9,935 nt of DNA from CAZQKL01 sp964593895 [NCBI: uncultured bacterium] (GTDB lineage Bacteria; DYJV01): positions 10,882 through 20,816 of the forward strand of contig CAZQKL010000024.1 of assembly GCA_964593895.1 (NCBI GenBank). Reading direction: 5' to 3'. How positions within the stretch are numbered: the first letter of the stretch is position 1; every line of letters starts with the position of its first letter. Of this stretch, positions 5,707 through 9,935 are shown piece after piece. The notes beneath the pieces were generated by a model. That model worked only from the letters and a program-made list of their open reading frames with translations, searched no databases and was not told the DNA's origin. The translations under genes and the position numbers were made by a program.

Positions 5707-7167
5707 TTGGAAAGCAATAGATATGCCATTAATTGGAGGACAATTATTCAAAATATTGACATAATAAAAGCAAAGGAAATAAATCTTTATCCTAAAAAGT
5801 GGAGAAAAAATCTTAAAAAAGTTCTTCTTGTTTTTCCAAATCGTTATTATATTGGCATGTCCAATCTTGGATTTCATACAATTTTTAAAAAAATTAATGA
5901 AATAGATGATGTCATTTGCGAAAGAGGTTTTTATCCATATCCAGTATCGTTTGAAACAAAAACTCCTTTTAATGAATTTGAATTGATAATTTTTTCAATT
6001 TCTTTTGAAATAGATTTTTTAAATGTAATTGATATGCTCATAAAATCTGGAATTGAGCTTTTTAAGAAAAAAAGAAAAAAGCCTTTTTTAACTGCAGGTG
6101 GAATAGCTATTACATTAAATCCATTCATTTTAAAAGAAATATTTGATGTTCAATTAATTGGCGAAGGGGAAGAATTAATAATTGAGTTTGTAAAAAATTT
6201 TTTCACAGATAAAGAAAAGATTTATAGTATTGAAGGAGTGTTTTCTGAAAATAAAGAAATAAAAAGAAGAATTTATACTGGAAACTATATTGCTCATTCT
6301 ACAATTTTAACAGAGAACACAGAATTTTCAAATTATTTTTTAATTGAAATTTCAAGAGGCTGTCCATATTCATGTTATTTTTGTGCTGCTACATACAATT
6401 ACAGGCCTTATAGAGAAAAAGATTATAATGAAATTTTAAAACTTTTTGAAAATTTTAATGGTAAAATAAAAAAAGTAGGACTTATAGGTTCAAGTGTTTT
6501 ATCTCATAAAAAATTTTTTGATATTTGCAATTATTTAATTGAAAAAAATATAGATTTTTCAGTTTCTTCATTAAGACTTGATAAAATTAATGATGAAGTT
6601 TTAAGATTGTTAAAATTAGGGAAAAATTCAAGTTTTACAGTTGCAATTGAAGCAGGTTCAGAAAGATTAAGGAAACTGATAAATAAAAAATTATCAGATG
6701 AAAAAATTTTTTACGCAATTGATTTATTTATTAAGCATAAAATTTTAAATTTAAAGTTTTATTTTATGATTGGTTTACCTGGAGAAAAGTGGGATGATGT
6801 AGAAAAAATTGTGGAAATAATAGAAAAGATAAAAAAAGAGTATTTAAAAAATAAAAAATATCTTAAACATCTTGGAGCTTTTACTATAAGTGTAAACCCG
6901 TTTATTCCAAAAAGAAATACTCCCTTTTTTAAATATCCAATAGATAAATTTGACATATTAACAACAAAAATTTCTTTTTTAAAAAAAAGATTAAAAAAAA
7001 TTCCAAATGTCAAAGTCCAGGTGGAAGATATTACAAAATCATATATTCAATGTTTACTAAGCAAAGATGATGGAAAATTTTTACCATTTTTAATAGAAAA
7101 AGTTAAAAAAAGAATTTCAGATAAAAAATTTGTTTTCTCATTTATTGACAAAATAGAGAAAATGTAA
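5707..7167 (+). CDS. Radical SAM protein with cobalamin-binding-like N-terminal domain, unknown substrate
   Basis: The 486-residue protein has the two-domain layout of B12-dependent radical SAM enzymes. The N-terminal half (residues about 37-190) begins KVLLVFPNRYYIGMSNLGF and contains FLTAGGIAITLNP and IGEGEELIIEF, typical of the Rossmann-like B12-binding region; I see no DxHxxG cobalamin ligand motif. The radical SAM core starts at Cys219-x3-Cys223-x2-Cys226 (GCPYSCYFC), which would bind the 4Fe-4S cluster. EAGSERLRKLI (from Glu315) and GLPGE (from Gly356) follow as SAM-binding and barrel motifs. Substrate and pathway cannot be read from sequence. The start is uncertain: TTG at 5707 has no ribosome binding site and overlaps the flgF promoter. 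GGAGG at 5735-5739 precedes in-frame ATT codons at 5743 and 5746. The first in-frame ATG (5857) would remove conserved residues. It is transcribed away from the flagellar operon. Confidence 0.88.
   Translation: MESNRYAINWRTIIQNIDIIKAKEINLYPKKWRKNLKKVLLVFPNRYYIGMSNLGFHTIFKKINEIDDVICERGFYPYPVSFETKTPFNEFELIIFSISFEIDFLNVIDMLIKSGIELFKKKRKKPFLTAGGIAITLNPFILKEIFDVQLIGEGEELIIEFVKNFFTDKEKIYSIEGVFSENKEIKRRIYTGNYIAHSTILTENTEFSNYFLIEISRGCPYSCYFCAATYNYRPYREKDYNEILKLFENFNGKIKKVGLIGSSVLSHKKFFDICNYLIEKNIDFSVSSLRLDKINDEVLRLLKLGKNSSFTVAIEAGSERLRKLINKKLSDEKIFYAIDLFIKHKILNLKFYFMIGLPGEKWDDVEKIVEIIEKIKKEYLKNKKYLKHLGAFTISVNPFIPKRNTPFFKYPIDKFDILTTKISFLKKRLKKIPNVKVQVEDITKSYIQCLLSKDDGKFLPFLIEKVKKRISDKKFVFSFIDKIEKM
5711..5732 (-). 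promoter_or_regulatory. Sigma-54 (RpoN) -24/-12 promoter for the flgF operon
   Basis: The minus strand reads TGGCATATCTATTGC, with GG at 5727-5726 and GC at 5715-5714, exactly 10 nt apart. The predicted start is near 5702, at the first base of the flgF ribosome binding site region. It is identical over 22 bases to the flgK promoter at 828-849. It should drive flgF-flgG-flgA-flgI-flgJ and read through into flgM-flgN. The site overlaps the 5' end of the divergent radical SAM gene, so RpoN binding here could also affect that gene. Confidence 0.9.
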
Positions 7168-7173
7168 TATATT
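7145..7173 (+). promoter_or_regulatory. Sigma-70 promoter for tRNA-Leu
   Basis: TTGACA (7145-7150) is followed by a 17-nt spacer and TATATT (7168-7173), a perfect -35 box and a one-mismatch -10 box at optimal spacing. Transcription would start near 7180, about 10 nt before the tRNA. The -35 box and spacer lie inside the last codons of the radical SAM gene, and the -10 box follows its TAA directly. Confidence 0.8.
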
Positions 7174-7189
7174 TTTTCTGCTCATTAAT

Positions 7190-7272
7190 GCTGAGGTGGT
7201 GGAACAGGCAGACACGCCATCTTGAGGGGGTGGTGCCCTCCGGGCGTGCGGGTTCAAGTCCCGCCCTCAGCA
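7190..7272 (+). tRNA. tRNA-Leu (anticodon GAG)
   Basis: A complete class II tRNA folds by hand. The acceptor stem is GCTGAGG (7190-7196) with CCTCAGC (7265-7271), plus discriminator A at 7272. The anticodon stem is CCATC/GGTGG with loop TTGAGGG, giving anticodon GAG at 7224-7226, which reads CUC and CUU leucine codons. A long variable arm pairs GCCC with GGGC, as expected for leucine tRNA. The T arm is GCGGG-TTCAAGT-CCCGC. The 3' CCA is not encoded and must be added enzymatically. The gene is about two thirds G+C, far above its surroundings, mostly through stem pairs. Confidence 0.97.
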
Positions 7273-7666
7273 TTTTATGTTTTAATAAAATCAATATATT
7301 TCAAGTCTTCCCCCAAATAATTTATCAAAATTATTTTTTATATTGATTTTGATTCATATGTCAAAGAACAAGCCTCAAAATTTCCAATTACAAAATAGAA
7401 AATTCTCTTTAAAATTTTTTATTTAAAAGGACCAAAAGGAGAAAAGCGTCCAGATTATCTTATTGATTTTCTTTATATTTGTTTGGAATGGTAAAATTAA
7501 TGAAACTACAATAATTAGGTGCAGATAATGGAATTGAACCAGAGAAGATGATATAAAATCATACGGATATGGAGTTCATTTTTTGGGAGTCTCAAAAAGA
7601 CAAATTTCAATAGATAATCTTCGTCAGTGACTTTTTTTATTTTTAATTGTCTATTATTAATGAATA
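7273..7666 (+). other. Intergenic region without an intact gene; short broken reading frames
   Basis: These 394 bases contain no open frame of gene length on either strand. Two plus-strand stretches look protein-like but are interrupted. From 7345 to 7491 a frame reads DFDSYVKEQASKFPITK, then TAG at 7396, then continues to a GPKGEKRPDYLIDF segment and a TAA at 7492. From 7547 to 7627 another frame reads DDIKSYGYGVHFLGV followed by SKRQISIDNLRQ and TGA at 7628. They may be pieces of a decayed gene, but I cannot name a family. The tRNA-proximal part holds an AT-rich hairpin described separately. There is no sign of a mobile element with terminal repeats. Confidence 0.4.
7315..7339 (+). terminator. 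Possible AT-only hairpin terminator after tRNA-Leu
   Basis: AAATAATTT (7315-7323) and AAATTATTT (7328-7336) form a perfect 9-bp inverted repeat with a 4-nt loop, followed by TTT. The T-run is on the plus strand, suiting termination of the tRNA transcript about 43 nt downstream of the tRNA 3' end. With no G-C pairs the stem is weak, and such palindromes arise by chance in AT-rich DNA. Confidence 0.3.
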
Positions 7667-8224
7667 ATGAGTATAAACAATGGGAAAGGAAATAATAAAA
7701 ATAAACAAATTACAAATGATGATATTAGAAAAATTGTTAAAGGAGACGAAAAATCTTTTTTCAAAATTTACAATTATTATAAAAATTATGTTTTTAAAAA
7801 TTGCTACATAGCTACTTTTTCAAAAGAAGAGGCAATGGACTTATTTCAAGAGATATGGCTAAAAATATACCTTGGGATAAAAAAATTAAAAAATGATGAG
7901 AAATTTTTTGAATGGATGAAGACAATTATAAGGAACACCATAATAAATTATGAAAAGAAAAAAGGGAATTTAACAACAGTTCCATTAGAAGATTTAAATT
8001 TAGAAGATGCAAATAATTTTTTAAACCAATTAGAAATAAAAGATGAATTTGAAAGAATTTTAAGAAGCTGTTCTTCAGAAGAAAGATATATTTTATATTT
8101 AAAATTTTATGAAGGAGCAACTATAAAGGAAATTTCAGAAGTTTTTGGAATTTCTCAAGGTGCTGTTAAAATGAGAATTAATAGAATTCTAAGGAGGTTA
8201 AAAGAAAATCATGAAAACCAATAA
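7667..8224 (+). CDS. ECF-type (sigma-70 family) RNA polymerase sigma factor
   Basis: This 185-residue protein has the two-domain layout of extracytoplasmic-function sigma factors. Region 2 spans about residues 22-98, including KEEAMDLFQEIWLKIYLGI (core-binding and -10 recognition helices) and FFEWMKTIIRNTIINYEKKK. Region 4 spans about residues 125-180 with SSEERYILYLKFYEGATIKEI and a helix-turn-helix SEVFGISQGAVKMRINRILR that would read the -35 element. It redirects RNA polymerase to a small regulon, possibly including its own operon. The ATG at 7667 has no clear ribosome binding site. A possible -10-like TATTAT lies at 7652-7657, so the message may have a very short leader, but this is weak. 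The last 14 nt overlap the next gene. The first 15 residues are polar and Asn/Lys-rich, so the true start could be slightly later. Confidence 0.92.
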   Translation: MSINNGKGNNKNKQITNDDIRKIVKGDEKSFFKIYNYYKNYVFKNCYIATFSKEEAMDLFQEIWLKIYLGIKKLKNDEKFFEWMKTIIRNTIINYEKKKGNLTTVPLEDLNLEDANNFLNQLEIKDEFERILRSCSSEERYILYLKFYEGATIKEISEVFGISQGAVKMRINRILRRLKENHENQ

Positions 8225-8426
8225 AGAAATAAAAGAGCAATTTGAAAAGATATTTTGTAAAATTGATATTCCAGAAGGTGAATATTTAAAGGTTTACAAG
8301 AAAATTATTGAGAAAGGACATGCAGTTGAAAATGTATTAAATATATTAAATTTTATAACAGTTTTTTTAAAAACATTTTCAATTTTTTTTATTTCTTTTC
8401 CAGGTTCAAAAAAAAATAGGAGGTAA
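8211..8426 (+). CDS. Small single-span membrane protein, candidate anti-sigma factor
   Basis: The 71-residue product has a charged N-terminal part (residues 1-41, rich in Lys, Glu and Ile), one hydrophobic stretch (about 42-64, NVLNILNFITVFLKTFSIFFISF) and a basic tail GSKKNRR. I do not recognise a family. Its start overlaps the end of the sigma factor gene by 14 nt and it is followed 6 nt later by the next gene, so it is embedded in the operon. The ATG has AGGAGG 13 nt upstream, rather far but usable with coupling. A membrane protein encoded directly after an ECF sigma factor is most often its anti-sigma factor. This one lacks the HxxxCxxC zinc motif and has almost no extracytoplasmic domain, so it would be a minimal or truncated example. 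Function is inferred from position only. Confidence 0.6.
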   Translation: MKTNKEIKEQFEKIFCKIDIPEGEYLKVYKKIIEKGHAVENVLNILNFITVFLKTFSIFFISFPGSKKNRR

Positions 8427-8432
8427 ACAATT

Positions 8433-9287
8433 ATGGGAAATTTAACACAATCTATTTTAAAAAGTCTAAAATTAGGTGAAGTAGCAGTGATAAATCTTAT
8501 TTCAAGTTTAACAAAAAAGATAGGGTTATTTCTACCAAATTTAGTTGGAGCTATTTTAATTCTAATTACAGGTTTTCTTCTGGCAAAATTTGTAAAAAAA
8601 GCTGCAAATAAAATTTTTGCAGTTATTGGATTAAACTTTTTAATAGAAAAATCAGGAGTAAATCAAATCCTTACAGGTTTTGGATTTCAAAAAAAAGCTG
8701 AAGAATTATTTATATCTCTAATTTATTTGATTATAATTTTGCTTTCAATAATAGCAGCAGCTGAGATTTTAGGGATAAAAATTGTTTTACAAAGTTTAAA
8801 CATATTTATCGATTATTTGCCCAAAATTTTTGGTTCATTATTTATTTTTGTTATCATTACTTATTTAGGGAAACTAGCAAAACAATTTATAATAAATCTT
8901 TCAAACAATTATAAAATAGAACAAGGAAGATATATAGGAATTATAATTGAAATATTGATAATCACTTTTGCAATAATAATTGCGTTAAATAAATTAGGTT
9001 TTGATACAACCATTTTTACAACGAATATAACGATGATTTTAACTATATTTTTAGGTTCATGTGGTCTTGCTATTAGTTTAGGTGGAAAAGATATTGCAAG
9101 TAAAATTATTGCAGGATTATATTTAAACAATTTATTTCATGCAGGAAATGAAATAGAATTTGGAAATTTAAAAGGAAAAATAATTAATATAGGAATAACA
9201 ACAACCAAAATTGAAACAATAAACGATGAAAAAATTTATATTCCAAATGATAAATTATTACAAGAAATAATTAGAAGTAAAAATTAA
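8433..9287 (+). CDS. Small MscS-like membrane channel protein (TM-helix plus MscS beta domain)
   Basis: The 284-residue protein has about five hydrophobic segments (near residues 33-53, 92-112, 130-150, 167-187 and 197-217). The last is Gly-rich (FLGSCGLAISLGGKD) and resembles the pore-lining TM3 of MscS channels. A short beta-type domain follows (residues about 236-272): AGNEIEFGNLKGKIINIGITTTKIETINDEKIYIPN, fitting the MscS pattern ending in the IPN motif. The protein stops about 12 residues after IPN, so the C-terminal alpha-beta cage domain of E. coli MscS is absent. Proteins of this kind are predicted mechanosensitive or osmotic-release channels in the inner membrane, though many are untested. 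The ATG has an AGGAGG site 9 nt upstream, overlapping the stop of the small membrane gene. Its place in a sigma-factor operon suggests stress-induced expression. Confidence 0.85.
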   Translation: MGNLTQSILKSLKLGEVAVINLISSLTKKIGLFLPNLVGAILILITGFLLAKFVKKAANKIFAVIGLNFLIEKSGVNQILTGFGFQKKAEELFISLIYLIIILLSIIAAAEILGIKIVLQSLNIFIDYLPKIFGSLFIFVIITYLGKLAKQFIINLSNNYKIEQGRYIGIIIEILIITFAIIIALNKLGFDTTIFTTNITMILTIFLGSCGLAISLGGKDIASKIIAGLYLNNLFHAGNEIEFGNLKGKIINIGITTTKIETINDEKIYIPNDKLLQEIIRSKN

Positions 9288-9312
9288 ATTAAATTTTAAA
9301 AGGGAGGTTGCT

Positions 9313-9935
9313 ATGAAAACAGTAAAAATTTTATCCTGTTTTTTGATTTTTTTAATCTTTGCATTCATTTTTAATACCAAAAACTGTTATGCAAATGAAG
9401 AAGCAAAGAGAATTGAAAAATCTATTGAATTTTTAAAATTAATAATGAATGGGAAAAATGGGGCAGCTCCAAGACAATTACTTTCTCATGCAAGAGCAGT
9501 ATTGATAATTCCAGGAGTAAAAAAAATAGGATTTATTGCAGCAGTAAAAAGAGGAAAAGGTGTAATAATTGCAAGGGATAAAAACAATAGATGGTTAGCT
9601 CCATCATTTGTAACAATTACGGGTGGAAGTATAGGTTTTCAGGCAGGGGCAAGTTCTTCAGATATTTTAATTTTAATAATGACAGATAAAGCTTTGAAAA
9701 AATTCACTGGTAACAAATTAAAATTAGGAGCTGATATTGGTATAGTTGCAGGGCCTTTGGGTGGAAATTTAAATATCTCACAAGAAACTTTTAAAAAAAT
9801 AGATGCTTTTTCATATGTAAAAGAGAAAGGATTATTTGCTGGTGCATCAATTTCAGGTTCTGTAATTTCACATGATAATAATGCAAATCAAAAATTTTAT
9901 GGAACAAAAATAACTTTTAAAGAAATTTTAAATCA
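9313..9935 (+). CDS. Secreted SYLF-domain (Ysc84-like) lipid-binding protein, 3' end outside window
   Basis: About 207 codons are visible before the right edge. A signal peptide occupies residues 1-27 (basic start, hydrophobic core, likely cleavage after NCYA), placing the protein in the periplasm or outer envelope. The rest is a typical SYLF domain: PRQLLSHARAVLIIPGVKKIGF, then a KRGKGVIIARD and NNRWLAPSFVTITGGSIGFQ segment, SSDILILIMTDKALKKF, KLGADIGIVAGPLGG, and YVKEKGLFAGASISGSVI. SYLF proteins bind membranes and phosphoinositides in eukaryotes; bacterial members are little studied. Only the last few residues are likely missing. The ATG has a good AGGGAGG site and lies 25 nt after the channel gene, with no obvious terminator between, so it is probably the fourth gene of the sigma-factor operon. 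Confidence 0.93.
   Translation, partial: MKTVKILSCFLIFLIFAFIFNTKNCYANEEAKRIEKSIEFLKLIMNGKNGAAPRQLLSHARAVLIIPGVKKIGFIAAVKRGKGVIIARDKNNRWLAPSFVTITGGSIGFQAGASSSDILILIMTDKALKKFTGNKLKLGADIGIVAGPLGGNLNISQETFKKIDAFSYVKEKGLFAGASISGSVISHDNNANQKFYGTKITFKEILN

Noticed and set aside
5852-5875. TTGGCATGTCC on the plus strand as another sigma-54 site
   Set aside because: The -12 GC is missing at the required 10-nt distance and the sequence lies inside conserved radical SAM coding DNA.
5686-5877. A 63-codon minus-strand open frame upstream of flgF that could be read as a small operon leader gene
   Set aside because: It lies antisense to the conserved radical SAM N-terminus, crosses the sigma-54 promoter, has no good ribosome binding site and has the Phe/Ile/Lys-rich composition expected from the complement of an AT-rich gene.
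6759-7013. An 84-codon minus-strand open frame
   Set aside because: It is wholly antisense to the conserved C-terminal half of the radical SAM gene, and its residues reflect the reverse complement of Lys-rich coding DNA. No promoter or ribosome binding site supports it.
7253-7320. Partial similarity between the tRNA-Leu 3' end (TTCAAGTC then a C-rich run) and 7300-7315, possibly an attachment-site duplication
   Set aside because: Only eight contiguous bases match and the following bases differ. That is too short to claim an att repeat, and no integrase gene is visible.
7652-7657. TATTAT as the -10 box of a promoter for the ECF sigma gene
   Set aside because: No convincing -35 box lies at 16-18 nt, and such hexamers are frequent in AT-rich DNA; noted only as a possibility in the gene entry.
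8909-9130. A hydrophobic 73-codon minus-strand open frame
   Set aside because: It is antisense to membrane segments of the MscS-like gene; hydrophobicity is expected on both strands of such DNA.

Overview
The window comes from a strongly AT-rich bacterium that makes a Gram-negative-type flagellum. It has a P-ring protein, a periplasmic P-ring chaperone, sigma-54 and sigma-28 promoters of near-textbook quality, and an outer-envelope-type SYLF protein. The only GC-rich stretch is the tRNA gene, roughly two thirds G+C against a very AT-rich background, which is a weak hint of growth at elevated temperature. I cannot place the organism in a phylum from sequence alone. The combination would fit a poorly sampled diderm lineage that uses RpoN for flagella.

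Positions 1-5689 (minus strand) hold a flagellar operon read right to left: flgF, flgG, flgA, flgI, flgJ (rod-binding domain only), flgM, flgN and the start of flgK, which runs off the left edge. The first five genes are tightly packed, with several ribosome binding sites lying inside the preceding gene. Three promoters explain its regulation. Two identical 22-bp sigma-54 (-24/-12) sites lie upstream of flgF and of flgK. A perfect sigma-28 (FliA) site, TAAAGTTT-N11-GCCGATAA, lies between flgJ and flgM. Rod and P-ring genes would therefore be made early under RpoN, the anti-sigma factor FlgM and chaperone FlgN are boosted late under FliA, and the hook-filament junction gene flgK has its own RpoN promoter. 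No flgH (L-ring) gene is present between flgA and flgI, where it usually sits.

Positions 5707-7272 (plus strand) hold a divergently transcribed radical SAM enzyme with a cobalamin-binding-like N-terminal half, whose 5' end overlaps the flgF promoter. A tRNA-Leu(GAG) follows, with its consensus-like sigma-70 promoter straddling the radical SAM stop codon. Positions 7273-7666 contain no intact gene, only an AT hairpin and short broken reading frames that look like decayed coding sequence.

Positions 7667-9935 (plus strand) hold a second, unrelated operon: an ECF-type sigma factor, an overlapping 71-residue single-span membrane protein in the position of an anti-sigma factor, a small MscS-like membrane channel protein, and a secreted SYLF (Ysc84-like) lipid-binding protein cut by the right edge. 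The order suggests a self-contained envelope-stress module.
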